This document shows, piece by piece, positions 16,449-24,868 of a stretch of 64,000 nt of DNA. The notes below the pieces were generated by a model. That model saw nothing but the letters and a program-made list of their open reading frames with translations. It was not told the DNA's origin and searched no databases. The stretch's first letter is position 1, and the number at the start of each line of letters is the position of its first letter. The DNA comes from Planctomycetota bacterium (lineage in GTDB: Bacteria; Planctomycetota; UBA8742; UBA2392): contig JAOSKM010000003.1 in NCBI GenBank assembly GCA_027493625.1, positions 124,001-188,000 on the forward strand, given 5' to 3'. A program made the translations under genes and the position numbers.

Positions 16449-17804
16449 ATGCGCGTCATGATCGTGGCCGCCAACCAGGAACACAAGCCCGACCCGGTCG
16501 TGCCGCTGGGCGCAGCCTGCGTGGCCGGCGCGGCCCGCGCCGCAGGCCACGAGGTGCGCATCTTCGACGCCTGCTTTAAAGGCGACCAGGCGGCGGCTCA
16601 ACTCGAACGCGAACTCGCCGCCTTCCAGCCGCGGGTCGTCGGCCTCTCGATCCGCAACGTGGACGACGTCTGCTGGCCCCGGGCCCACAGCTATCTCCCC
16701 CACTACCTGCGGCTGGCGCAGGCGATCCGCGCCGCCGCGCCGCAGGCCGCGCTGGTGCTCGGCGGCTCGGCCTTCACGCTGATGCCCGAGCGCTTCATGC
16801 AGGCGCTGGCGCCCGACTACGGCATCGCCGGCGAAGGCGAGCGCGCGCTCGTACGCTTGCTGGCGGCATTGCAGGCCGGCGAGCGCCCGGCCGCGCTCAC
16901 GCGCGCCGTGCCGGTCGAATTCCCCGCCACGCCGCCCGCGCTGGACCTGCTGGACATCGACGAATACTACCGGCGCGGCGGCGCCCTCAACGTGCAGACC
17001 CGCCGCGGCTGCGGCTTCACCTGCAGCTACTGCACCTACCCGGTGCTCGAGGGCCGCCATTCCAGGCGCAACCAGGTCAAGGCGGCCGTGGACCAGGTGG
17101 AAGGCTGCCTGCACCGCCACGGCGCGTCGCACTTTTTCGTGGTGGACAACACCTTCAACCACCCGGCCGACCACGCGTCGGCCTTCTGCGAAGAGCTGCT
17201 GCGCCGTGAGCTGAAGGTGAACTGGACTGCCTACCTGTCCCCCGCCGGGCTTGAGCCTGACTTGCTGAAGCTGATGGCCAGGGCCGGCTGCGGCAGCATC
17301 GAGTTCGGCACTGACGCCGCGGCGCCCGCCACACTGGCAGCGCTGGGCAAGTCATTTGATGTGCCGCAGATCGAGCGTGTCTCGCAATGGTCGCACCAGG
17401 CCGGTTTGAAATTCGCGCACTCATTGATCCTGGGCGGGCCGGACGAAACGCCGGAAACGCTGGCGCAGACGGTGAGCGTGATCGAGGCGCTGAAGCCCGA
17501 CGCAGTGTTCGCCATGCTGGGCGTGCGGCTGTACCCGAACACGGCGCTGGCGAAGCGGGCCGAGCGCGAGGGGCTGATCCGCGAGTCTGAGCTCGGGATC
17601 GAGCCGGTGTTCTACATCAGCGAGGAAGTCGGCGGCACACTGGAAGAGTACGCGCGCGGCTTGTCGGCCAGACACACCAACTGGTTCTTCCCGGGCCTTG
17701 AGGGCGATCGCTGGCTGCGCTTCTGGCGCAGGCGCCGGGCGCACGGCGTTCGCGGCCCGCTGTGGGAGTGGATGTCCCCGGCCACCGAGGAGGCGAAGTC
17801 ATGA
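16449..17804 (+). CDS. B12-binding-domain radical SAM protein
   Basis: 451 residues. Residues 1-140 form a B12-binding Rossmann-like domain (MRVMIVAANQ, PRVVGLSIRNVD, LVLGGSAFTLMP) without an obvious DxHxxG motif. The radical SAM core follows, with the cluster motif CGFTCSYC at about 190-197 and downstream GGPDETPET. Such proteins carry out methylations, ring contractions or other difficult carbon chemistry. Its stop overlaps the ATG of the NapH-like gene, and its promoter carries the island's 27-bp motif, so it is co-expressed with nitrite respiration. A role in cofactor or quinone/lipid modification is possible but not shown. Confidence 0.8.
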   Translation: MRVMIVAANQEHKPDPVVPLGAACVAGAARAAGHEVRIFDACFKGDQAAAQLERELAAFQPRVVGLSIRNVDDVCWPRAHSYLPHYLRLAQAIRAAAPQAALVLGGSAFTLMPERFMQALAPDYGIAGEGERALVRLLAALQAGERPAALTRAVPVEFPATPPALDLLDIDEYYRRGGALNVQTRRGCGFTCSYCTYPVLEGRHSRRNQVKAAVDQVEGCLHRHGASHFFVVDNTFNHPADHASAFCEELLRRELKVNWTAYLSPAGLEPDLLKLMARAGCGSIEFGTDAAAPATLAALGKSFDVPQIERVSQWSHQAGLKFAHSLILGGPDETPETLAQTVSVIEALKPDAVFAMLGVRLYPNTALAKRAEREGLIRESELGIEPVFYISEEVGGTLEEYARGLSARHTNWFFPGLEGDRWLRFWRRRRAHGVRGPLWEWMSPATEEAKS

Positions 17805-18843
17805 GCGAGGCGGTGAAGGTGCTGGGAGGCGGGGCGCGCAGGGCCTGGCAGGCGGTGCAGGCGGTAGTGTTCCTGGTGGGTGTGGCGATCGTGGCGGCGC
17901 TGCTGTTCGCGCCGAAGCTGGGGCTGTTCCTGCTGTGGGACGTGCTGATCCCGGTGGCGCCGCTGCTGCTGGTGGTGGCGCCCGGGCTGTGGCGCAACGT
18001 GTGCCCGCTGGGGACATTCTCGCTGCTGCCGGCCCACGCCAGGGCCTCGAAGAAGCGCGCCATCCCGCGCGAGTGGCAGTCGCGGCTGCTTGCGGTCGCC
18101 GTGCTGCTGCTGCTGGTGATCGTGCCGCTGCGCCACCCGCTGCTGGACCGCTACGGCGTGCTGACCGGCATCGTGCTGGTCGCGGTGGCCGCGCTGGCGC
18201 TGGCGCTGGGCTTCGTGTTTGACCTCAAGAGCGCCTGGTGCTCCGGCCTGTGCCCGGTTTACCCGGTCGAGATGCTGTACGGCTCGCGCCCCGTGGTGGC
18301 CGTTCCCAACGTGCAGTGCCGTACCTGCAGCAACTGCGTGGCGCCCTGTCGCGACTCGCGTACCGGGCTGACGCCGCTGGACGCCGCGCGCTCCGGGCCG
18401 GGACGCACGGCCTCGCTGGTGCTGGTGGGCGGCTTCCCGGGCTTCGTGCTGGGCTGGTACCTGGTGGAGTTACAGGCGGGCTGGGGGCTGGGCCTGGAGA
18501 TCGCGTGGAGTTACGGGCTGTCGCTGGGCGGCCTGGTGGTGAGCCTGCTGGTTTTCCTGGCGTTGTGGCGGGTCGTGCCTAATGGGCACGGGCTGCTGGC
18601 GCGGGTGTTCGCGGCGCTGGCAATCGCGATCTACTACTGGTTCAAGCTGCCGGTGGTGCTGGGCCTGAGGGGCGACGGCAGTCACGCGCTGGTGTCACTG
18701 CAGGGCGCGGTGCCGGACTGGACGGTGTGGCCGTTGCGGCTCGGCATGGGCGCGCTGTTGTTCGGCCTGCTGGTCGGGCGTCGCGCGCTGCGGGGGTGGT
18801 CGCCGCGCCCGCCGATGGAAGCGCATTCGACACAGGGGGTTAA
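17801..18843 (+). CDS. NapH/NosR-like polytopic membrane [4Fe-4S] protein (stop obscured by likely indel)
   Basis: About 347 residues with about eight helices. Cytoplasmic Cys motifs are NVCPLGTF (about 68), CSGLCPVYP (about 148) and CRTCSNCVAPC (about 172-182), as in NapH, NosR and CcoG-type quinol-linked ferredoxins. ATG 17801 overlaps the radical SAM stop (ATGA). As written, the frame runs on into the porin to give an 892-residue frame, but the joining segment (18840-18934) is AT-richer, contains the regulatory motif and a ribosome-binding site, and adding or removing one G in the G5 run at 18835-18839 produces a stop (18843 or 18851). I therefore end it at about 18843. Role: probably quinol oxidation towards periplasmic reductases. 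Confidence 0.7.
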
Positions 18844-18847
18844 TCAG

Positions 18848-18874
18848 CTAATCGGATACGGGAATCTGTTGATT
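18848..18874 (-). promoter_or_regulatory. Conserved 27-bp motif, copy 5 (upstream of porin)
   Basis: Contains CTAATCGGATA then AATCTGTTGATT after a four-base spacer; 17 of 27 matches to the tnaA site. It ends 60 nt before the porin start. Confidence 0.6.
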
Positions 18875-18934
18875 CGGCCGGCGGAATGGATCAACATCAA
18901 ATCATGGGCAGCAACTATTCAACGGGAGAGCATC

Positions 18935-20440
18935 ATGTTTACGCGAGCTTGCATTTGGGCGCTCGCGGCGGCCCTGTTCGGGACCGTCGTCTGGGCAGAA
19001 GCGCCCGCGGACACCAAGGCTGAGGACGCCAAGGACGACGCGAACACAGAGGAGAAAACGGAACCCAAGCCAGAACCAAAGCCGGAGAAGAAGTCAGACC
19101 CCTTCACACTCAGCATCCCCCTGGGCGACGAGGAAGACGCACCCGCCATCACCCTGCGCTTCTTCGGGCAACACCGCACACGCTACGAATTGCGCGCACC
19201 GGCCCAGTACAACCCAGGCCTTGCGGACCAGACCTCGGTTCAGCAGTTCAACATGCGCACCCGCCTGGGTGTGGACGCGAAGTTCCCCGGCAACGCCAAC
19301 TTCCTGTTCGAGCTGCAGGACGTGCGACTCTGGGGCGATGAGCCGCGTGCCAACGCCAACAGCGTCAACACCAGCGGCTTTGAAGGCCTCGACGTGCTGC
19401 AGGCCTACATCTACACCACCAACCTGTTCGACATCGGCATCGAGGCTCATGCCGGACGCCAGAAATTCACCGTCGGCAACCAGCGCCTGATCAGCACCCT
19501 CGAATGGGCGCCCCAGAGCCGCGCCTGGGACGGCATCCGCATCGCCCGCAGCTTCCTTGACAAACAGGTCACCGTGACCGGCTTCGCAATGCTGATCAAC
19601 GACCTCAACCGCGTGCGCGACGACGAATGGATGCTCGGCCTGACCGCCCGCTGGGCGCCCGATTTCCTCAAGAAGAGCGACCTCGAACTGCTGCTGCTCT
19701 ACATGAACCGCGACGACATCAGCGGCAACAACGACGGCCACGTCACCACCGCCAGCCTGCGCTGGAACGGCTGGCACGGACTCAACAGCGACGACAGCCT
19801 CGCCATCGCCTACACCGCCGAAGGCATCGCCCAGTTCGGCACGGCCGACACCGCCTACTGGGGCACCCCGGGCGAAGACAACTCCAACGTGAAAGCGTTT
19901 GCCGCGGCCCTCACCCTCGACTTCATCATGGGCTTCGGCGATCACAGCTTCACGGTCGGCGCCGAGTGGGACTACGCTTCGGGCGACTCCGACCCCACGG
20001 ACAACGATTTCCAGACCTTCCGCTCGCCGTTCCCCTTCGGCCACAAGTACCACGGCTTCGCGGACCAGATCGGCTGGCGCAACCTGCACAATTTCTCGTT
20101 CCGCGCCACCTGGACCGTCAAGAACGTGGGCTTCGTCGAGAACCTGTCGGTGCACCTGCAGGCCCACAACTTCCAGCGCGAGAACGACGACGACGCCTGG
20201 TACAACCCGGGCGGCGGCTCCATTCGCGCCGGCACGCCCGACGAGAGCGACCTGCTGGGCAACGAGATCGACCTGGTGATCAGCATGAAGGTCAACCGCT
20301 GGGTCGCCTTCGAAGCCGGCTGGGCGCACTTCTTCGCCGGACGCTTCGTGAAACAGACCGCGACCGGCAGCGGCCCCGGATCCGACAACGAAGACTCCGA
20401 CATGGATTTCATCTGGGCGCAGTTGACCCTGCAGTTCTAA
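18935..20440 (+). CDS. Outer-membrane beta-barrel porin of the alginate-export type
   Basis: 501 residues. A signal peptide (MFTRACIWALAAALFGTVVWAEA) is followed by a Lys/Glu/Pro-rich linker (about 25-55) and then an amphipathic beta-barrel of about 430 residues with FFGQHRTRYELRAP at its first strand and a terminal Phe (LTLQF), the usual barrel-assembly signal. WAPQSRAWDGIRI and GRQKFTVGNQR resemble alginate-export (AlgE-like) porins. The ATG follows GGGAGAG. Its regulation with the nitrite and aromatic genes suggests uptake of nitrite or aromatic substrates rather than alginate export (inference). Confidence 0.8.
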   Translation: MFTRACIWALAAALFGTVVWAEAPADTKAEDAKDDANTEEKTEPKPEPKPEKKSDPFTLSIPLGDEEDAPAITLRFFGQHRTRYELRAPAQYNPGLADQTSVQQFNMRTRLGVDAKFPGNANFLFELQDVRLWGDEPRANANSVNTSGFEGLDVLQAYIYTTNLFDIGIEAHAGRQKFTVGNQRLISTLEWAPQSRAWDGIRIARSFLDKQVTVTGFAMLINDLNRVRDDEWMLGLTARWAPDFLKKSDLELLLLYMNRDDISGNNDGHVTTASLRWNGWHGLNSDDSLAIAYTAEGIAQFGTADTAYWGTPGEDNSNVKAFAAALTLDFIMGFGDHSFTVGAEWDYASGDSDPTDNDFQTFRSPFPFGHKYHGFADQIGWRNLHNFSFRATWTVKNVGFVENLSVHLQAHNFQRENDDDAWYNPGGGSIRAGTPDESDLLGNEIDLVISMKVNRWVAFEAGWAHFFAGRFVKQTATGSGPGSDNEDSDMDFIWAQLTLQF

Positions 20441-20459
20441 GTGAAACACGCGCAGCAAA

Positions 20460-20491
20460 GGGGACGGCCGCAAGGCCGTCCCCTCTTTTTT
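20460..20491 (+). terminator. Rho-independent terminator after the porin
   Basis: A 10-bp perfect stem GGGGACGGCC / GGCCGTCCCC with a GCAA tetraloop, followed by TCTTTTTT. Confidence 0.92.
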
Positions 20492-20531
20492 AACCGCGAA
20501 GAACCGCAAAGGACCGCTAAGAACTGCCACT

Positions 20532-20932
20532 TCGCGGTTGCCAGTCATAGCTAACTGAGGATCGGCCACGAAAACACAAAAGCACAAAACAACGGCGCAC
20601 GAAAACTGCGGGCAGTTTTTTGTGGCAGTACCTTTCGTGCTTTCGTGTTTTTGTGGCCATTCACGCGAAGGTCGCGAAGGACGCGAAGAACTGCAGGCGG
20701 CGGAGAAACTCTCTGCGTTTTCCGAGCTCTCTCGCTTTCGCCAAGGCTTCAGCGCGCAGCCTGCGCGCTGCCGCAGTTGCCGTGCTTCGCGGCCCTTGGC
20801 GGCTCTTCGCGGTTGCCAGTCATAGGTAACTGCGGATCGGCCACGAAAACACAAAAGCACAAAACAACGGCGCACGAAAACTGCGGCAGCTTTTTTGTGG
20901 CAGTACCTTTCGTGCTTTCGTGTTTTTGTGGC
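20532..20932. repeat. Two direct copies of a 125-bp intergenic element with internal inverted repeat
   Basis: Copy 1 is about 20532-20656 and copy 2 about 20807-20932; they start with TTCGCGGTTGCCAGTCATAG and end with TTTTTGTGGCC. They differ at only a few positions. Each has imperfect inverted ends (GGCCACGAAAACAC against GTGTTTTTGTGGCC). The sequence between them is rich in CGCGAAGGACGCGAAG-type text found as dispersed repeats in many environmental genomes. Open frames through the region are repeat artefacts. The rest of 20492-21130 shows no supportable gene. Confidence 0.8.
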
Positions 20933-21130
20933 CTGTTGAGTTGTGGAACTGCGAAACGCCAGGACGCCATTATGCGCCACGGCCTGTTCGGTGATGGTGA
21001 ACGCAGTCAGCGTCCGCGGCTGAAAAGCCGGCGAGCCAGAACCAGGTCGTGGCGGTCCGTGGCGACCGGGCGTTGTTTTCCGTGTCGAAGACCCGCAGAC
21101 GTTGACGCCGGGCCACTCCGCGCGGGCGTG

Positions 21131-21646
21131 CTATTGTCCGGCGCGCCTGGGCTTTCTGCCGGCGGCCTTGCCGCGCAGGCTGACCTTGCCGGGCACGCTG
21201 CCGACGCGCTTGAACAGGCCGGGGTTCATGGCGGTCAGGCGCTTGATCTGGTAGTCGGACAGGTCCTGCAGCGACTTGTTGTCCAGCTCGTCCAGGTAGC
21301 GCTGGCGCACGTCGCCCCAGAAGTCGTGCAGCGGGCAGGCGCCGGCATCGCTGCACACCGGCTGGCCCAGGATGCACTCTTCGTAGCGCTTCATGTCCTC
21401 GAAGGGCTCGACGATGTCGCGCAAGCGGATTTCAGCGGCGGGCCGCGCCAGCCGGAAGCCGCCCTGGCGCCCGCGCACGGAGTTCAGCAGGCGCTTGCGC
21501 ACCAGCTGCTGCAGGATCTTGGAGAGGTAGTGATTGGGGATTTGCAGCGCGTCGCCCAGCTCGGATGCCAGCACCTGCTGGTCCTGCGGTCGCGTGGCGA
21601 TCTCGATCAACGCCCGGATTGCGTACTCGGTGGTTTGGGAAAACAT
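21131..21646 (-). CDS. Rrf2-family Fe-S transcription regulator 1
   Basis: 171 residues. A winged-helix N-domain (MFSQTTEYAIRALIEIA, LASELGDALQIPNHYLSKILQQL, GRQGGFRLARP) is followed by three cysteines in CILGQPVCSDAGACPLH (about 93-106), the Cys spacing that ligates a [2Fe-2S] or [4Fe-4S] cluster in IscR and NsrR. The frame is open upstream to 21787, but ATG 21646 matches the family start and follows GGAG. It is divergent from tnaA, and the 190-bp gap holds two copies of the 27-bp motif and a separate inverted repeat, suggesting autoregulation. NO, O2 or Fe-S status is the likely signal. Confidence 0.9.
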   Translation of the reverse strand: MFSQTTEYAIRALIEIATRPQDQQVLASELGDALQIPNHYLSKILQQLVRKRLLNSVRGRQGGFRLARPAAEIRLRDIVEPFEDMKRYEECILGQPVCSDAGACPLHDFWGDVRQRYLDELDNKSLQDLSDYQIKRLTAMNPGLFKRVGSVPGKVSLRGKAAGRKPRRAGQ

Positions 21647-21690
21647 GGACTCCGGCCCCTGTGAAATGCCCGAAGGAAAACGCCAGTTTA

Positions 21691-21713
21691 CTTGAAACCT
21701 AAAAGATTTCAAG
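21691..21713. promoter_or_regulatory. Inverted repeat in the rrf2 promoter
   Basis: CTTGAAA, nine bases, TTTCAAG: a perfect 7-bp dyad of 23 bp, 45 nt upstream of the rrf2 start codon. Its size fits an Rrf2 dimer operator or promoter dyad. It overlaps the left end of the 27-bp motif copy at 21705-21731. Confidence 0.55.
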
Positions 21714-21731
21714 ATGCCGGTGTCCGAATAC
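21705..21731 (+). promoter_or_regulatory. Conserved 27-bp motif, copy 6 (rrf2 side of the rrf2-tnaA intergenic region)
   Basis: CAAGAT, then TGTCCGAATAC at the same spacing as in other copies; 18 of 27 matches to the tnaA site. It lies 59 nt upstream of the rrf2 start and may mediate autoregulation. Confidence 0.55.
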
Positions 21732-21796
21732 TCCCGTGCGGAGCGGGAGCCCGGAGGCCCCACGGCGGGTTGCGGGATTACGCACATTTCGGCTTG

Positions 21797-21823
21797 TTAT
21801 TCGGATAACTGAGTCTTATTATC
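21797..21823 (-). promoter_or_regulatory. Conserved 27-bp motif, copy 7 (upstream of tnaA), reference copy
   Basis: Plus strand: TTATTCGGATAA, CTG, AGTCTTATTATC. This is the copy against which I compared the others. It ends 13 nt before the tnaA start codon, just before GGAGG. Confidence 0.72.
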
Positions 21824-21836
21824 CTGTTGGAGGACC

Positions 21837-23215
21837 ATGAAACCCAAGACCATCGTCGAGCCCTTCCGTATCCGAATGACGGAACCGCTGCCCGTTTCCA
21901 CGCCGGAGCAGCGCCAGGCCTATCTGCGCAATGCGCACTTCAACCCCTTCCTGCTGCGCAGCCGCGAAATCACCATCGACCTGCTCACTGACTCCGGCAC
22001 CGGGGCCATGTCCGCGGCTCAGTGGGCCGCCATCATGACCGGTGACGAAACGTACGCCGGCTCCGAGTCCTATTACCAGTTGCGCGACGTGGTGCAGGAC
22101 CTCACCGGCCACCGCTACGTCATCCCCACCCACCAGGGGCGCTCCAGCGAGCACATCCTGTTTTCCGTGCTCGAGGTCGCCGGCAAACAGGTGCTGGCCA
22201 ATTCCCACTTCGACACCACTCGCGCCAACGTCGAGTACCTCAAGGGCGAAGCCCTCGACCTGGTGATCGAGGAGGCCCGCAACACGGGCTCCCAGCACCC
22301 CTTCAAGGGCAACATCGACCTCGCCCGCCTCGAGCACCACCTCGAAGTCGGCGGCGACAAGGTCGCCCTGGTGCTGATGACTGTCACCAACAACGCCGGT
22401 GGCGGACAGCCCGCCAGCCTCGAGAACCTGCGCGCCGCCGCCGAGCTCGCGCACCGCTACGGCAAACCCTTCATGCTGGATGCCGCCCGTTTCGCCGAGA
22501 ACGCCTGGTTCATCAAGGAACGTGAGCCCGGCCAGCAGCACCGCACCCCCGCGAAATCGCACGCGAGATCTTCAGCCTCGCCGATGGCTTCACCATGAGC
22601 GCCAAGAAGGACGGCCTGGTCAACATCGGCGGACTGCTGTGCCTGAACGACGACGCCCTGGCTGAGAAGGCCCGCGCCCTGCTGATCCTGACCGAGGGCT
22701 ACCCCACCTACGGCGGCCTCGCGGGACGCGACCTGGCGGCGCTCGCCGTCGGACTGCAGGAGGTCACCGACGAAGCTTACCTGGAATACCGCATCGCCTC
22801 CGTGCGCTACTTCCACAACCTGCTGGACAAGCTGGGCGTGCCGCTGATGCGGCCGGCGGGCGGCCACGCGGTGTACATCGACGCGGGCGCGCTCTACCCG
22901 CAGCTCAAGCCCTGGGAGCTGCCGGGCGTAGCGCTGTGCAACGAGCTGTACCTGGAGGGCGGCGTGCGTGCCGTCGAGATCGGCACCCTGATGTTCGGCA
23001 AGCCCGACCCCGCGGGCGGCCACGACCGCACCGCCCCCATGGAGCTGGTGCGCCTGGCCTTCCCGCGCCGCACCTACACCCAGAGCCATGTGGACTGGCT
23101 GGGTGAAATCATGGCCGAGGTATTCGCGCGCCGTGACCGCGCCCAGGGCTACCGTATCAGCAAGCAGGGCGAAATCCTGCGTGCCTTCACCGCCCAGCTG
23201 GAACCCCTGACCTGA
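21837..23215 (+). CDS. tnaA: Tryptophanase, split by a one-base frameshift near 22546-22550
   Basis: Two frames (21837-22598 and 22595-23215) join into one PLP enzyme of about 459 residues, the family size, if one base is shifted in the C5 run at 22546-22550. The PLP lysine is in MSAKKDGLVNIGG just after the join. Substrate determinants match tryptophanase: Asp in FDTTRAN and V-E-I in AVEIGTL, where tyrosine phenol-lyase has a Thr and M-E-R. Some other blocks (GLVNIGG, GLAGRDL) look lyase-like. It yields indole (or phenol, if a tyrosine phenol-lyase), pyruvate and ammonia. Sited before the benzoyl-CoA genes with the common motif, it may feed amino-acid carbon or aromatic rings into the pathway. 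Confidence 0.85.
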
Positions 23216-23230
23216 GCCGCGAGGAGATCC

Positions 23231-23788
23231 ATGTTCTCACAGGCAAGCGAATACGCGTTGCGCGCACTGACCGAACTGGCCCGCTGCGACCGGCAGGAAT
23301 GGATCCTGACCGGCGATCTCGCGGAGCTGCTGGGCGTGCCCGTGCACTACCTGGCCAAGGTGCTGCAGACCCTGGCGCGCAAGGGCGTGCTGGAGTCGCA
23401 ACGCGGGCGCCAGGGCGGCTTCCGGCTCGCAGAGTCGCCCGAGAACATCACGGTCTACGACGTGGTGCGCGAACTGGACGACGTGCGCCAGCTGGAAAGC
23501 TGCATCATGGGCGAAAGCGAGTGCAGCGACGACACCGCCTGCCCGCTGCACAACCTGTGGCGCGACGTACGCGACGAGTTCGTGGAGTCACTGCAGAACA
23601 CCTCCCTGCGTGAACTGGCCGAGTTCCAGGAAAAACGCCCCGGTTCGAGCCGCCTTACAATCGTGAAGCCCAAGCTGCCGGTGGTGAAGGCCTCCAAGGT
23701 CCCCAACGGGCGCAACTCCCCCCGTCAAAATAATCGGACCTTTGGCTCCCATTATCTATTGAATACTCGTTCAAATTTCGTACCGTGA
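23231..23788 (+). CDS. Rrf2-family Fe-S transcription regulator 2
   Basis: 185 residues as written, 16 nt after tnaA. The winged helix (MFSQASEYALRALTELA, GRQGGFRLAESPENITVYDV) and three cysteines (CIMGESECSDDTACPLH) closely match regulator 1, so they are paralogues. The last about 20 codons run through AT-rich, intergenic-looking DNA that includes the 27-bp motif; one extra C in the C6 run near 23719-23724 would end the protein at TAA about 23731 instead, which I think more likely. Position between tnaA and had-oah-bcr suggests control of the aromatic genes, perhaps in response to O2 or NO, which inactivate benzoyl-CoA reductase. Confidence 0.88.
   Translation: MFSQASEYALRALTELARCDRQEWILTGDLAELLGVPVHYLAKVLQTLARKGVLESQRGRQGGFRLAESPENITVYDVVRELDDVRQLESCIMGESECSDDTACPLHNLWRDVRDEFVESLQNTSLRELAEFQEKRPGSSRLTIVKPKLPVVKASKVPNGRNSPRQNNRTFGSHYLLNTRSNFVP
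23730..23756 (-). promoter_or_regulatory. Conserved 27-bp motif, copy 8 (upstream of had-oah-bcr)
   Basis: TAATCGGACC then GGCTCCCATTATC; 17 of 27 matches to the tnaA site in the same orientation, including CGGA and ATTATC. It ends 53 nt before the had start codon. The weakest of the eight, with the right spacing and position. Confidence 0.5.
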
Positions 23789-23809
23789 TTTTGTCCACGG
23801 AGGCAATCC

Positions 23810-24859
23810 ATGCGTGCCCGCGGTTTCGCATACCCTGAACCCAAGGCCAACTTCACACCCATCGAGTACCAGCTCGAGAACGCGCCTAACGAGGTCATCG
23901 TCAAGGTCGCCGGCTGCGGCCTCTGCCACACCGACGTCGGCTTCTACTTCGGCGACGTCGCCCCGCGCGCCAAACTGCCGCTGGTGCTGGGCCACGAGAT
24001 TTCCGGCGTCGTCGAGCAGGCCGGCGCCGATTTCGCACACCTGCAGGGCGCGCAGGTGATCGTGCCCTCCGTGATGCCCTGCGGCGAATGCCCCAACTGC
24101 AAGGCCGGCTGCAGCAACACCTGCGTGCGCCAGTTCATGCCCGGCAACGACGGCCACGGCGGCTTCGCCGACCGCATCAAGGTTCCCGGCCGTTACCTCG
24201 CCAAGCTGCCCGCCGACCTGGGCGGCTACCAGCTGGCCGACCTCTCGGTGATCGCGGACGCGGTGACCACGCCCTACCAGTCCGTCCAGCGTTCGGGCCT
24301 CAAGGCCGGTGATGTCGCGATCGTGGTGGGCAGCGGCGGCATCGGCACCTACGGCGTGCAGATCGCCAAGGCTAGCGGCGCCTTCGTGGTCGCGCTCGAC
24401 ATCGACGACGCCAAGCTGGAGCGCATCAAGGCCCACGGCGCCGACGCCGTGTTCAACGTGCGCGGCGTCAGCGTCAAGGACGTGCGCAAGGAGGTGCGCA
24501 AGCTGGTCACCGGCGCCGGCCAGCCCGACTTCGCCTGGAAGATCTTCGAGATGTCCGGCAGTGTTGCCGGCCAGGAGCTCGCCTACGCGCTGCTGCCCCC
24601 CTCGGGCACGCTGGCCGTGGTGGGCTTCACCATGGACAAGCTCGAGCTGCGGCTTTCCAACCTGATGGCCTTTGACGCCGTCTGCTTCGGTAACTGGGGC
24701 TGCACGCCGGAGCTGTACCCCGCCGCCATCGAGCTGGTGCTCAGCGGCAAGGTGAACCTGAAACCCTTCATCAAGCAGCATTCCCTCAACGACATCCAGC
24801 CGCTGTTCGAGGCCGCCCACCACGGGAAGCTTTCGGAACGCGCGATCCTGGTCCCGTAA
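23810..24859 (+). CDS. had: 6-hydroxycyclohex-1-ene-1-carbonyl-CoA dehydrogenase
   Basis: 349 residues; zinc-dependent medium-chain alcohol dehydrogenase. Catalytic zinc ligands are in GCGLCHTDVG (Cys about 38) and GHEISG (His about 62); structural-zinc cysteines are in CGECPNCKAGCSNTC; the NAD fold is at VGSGGIGTYGVQ. Position directly before oah and bcrCBAD gives the specific assignment: it oxidises 6-hydroxycyclohex-1-ene-1-carbonyl-CoA to the 6-oxo compound in the benzoyl-CoA pathway of Thauera-type organisms. First gene of a tightly packed operon. The dienoyl-CoA hydratase (dch) gene that usually accompanies it is not in the window. Confidence 0.9.
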   Translation: MRARGFAYPEPKANFTPIEYQLENAPNEVIVKVAGCGLCHTDVGFYFGDVAPRAKLPLVLGHEISGVVEQAGADFAHLQGAQVIVPSVMPCGECPNCKAGCSNTCVRQFMPGNDGHGGFADRIKVPGRYLAKLPADLGGYQLADLSVIADAVTTPYQSVQRSGLKAGDVAIVVGSGGIGTYGVQIAKASGAFVVALDIDDAKLERIKAHGADAVFNVRGVSVKDVRKEVRKLVTGAGQPDFAWKIFEMSGSVAGQELAYALLPPSGTLAVVGFTMDKLELRLSNLMAFDAVCFGNWGCTPELYPAAIELVLSGKVNLKPFIKQHSLNDIQPLFEAAHHGKLSERAILVP

Positions 24860-24868
24860 GGAGCAAAC

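Noticed and set aside
17762..20440. A single 892-residue NapH-porin fusion protein
   Set aside because: The joining bases are AT-richer, contain a regulatory motif, a ribosome-binding site and a signal peptide start; a one-base change in a G5 run restores a stop. A cytoplasmic-membrane Fe-S protein fused to an outer-membrane barrel is not plausible.
20532..20932. CRISPR array
   Set aside because: Only two long copies, no 25-40 bp repeat-spacer periodicity, no cas genes.
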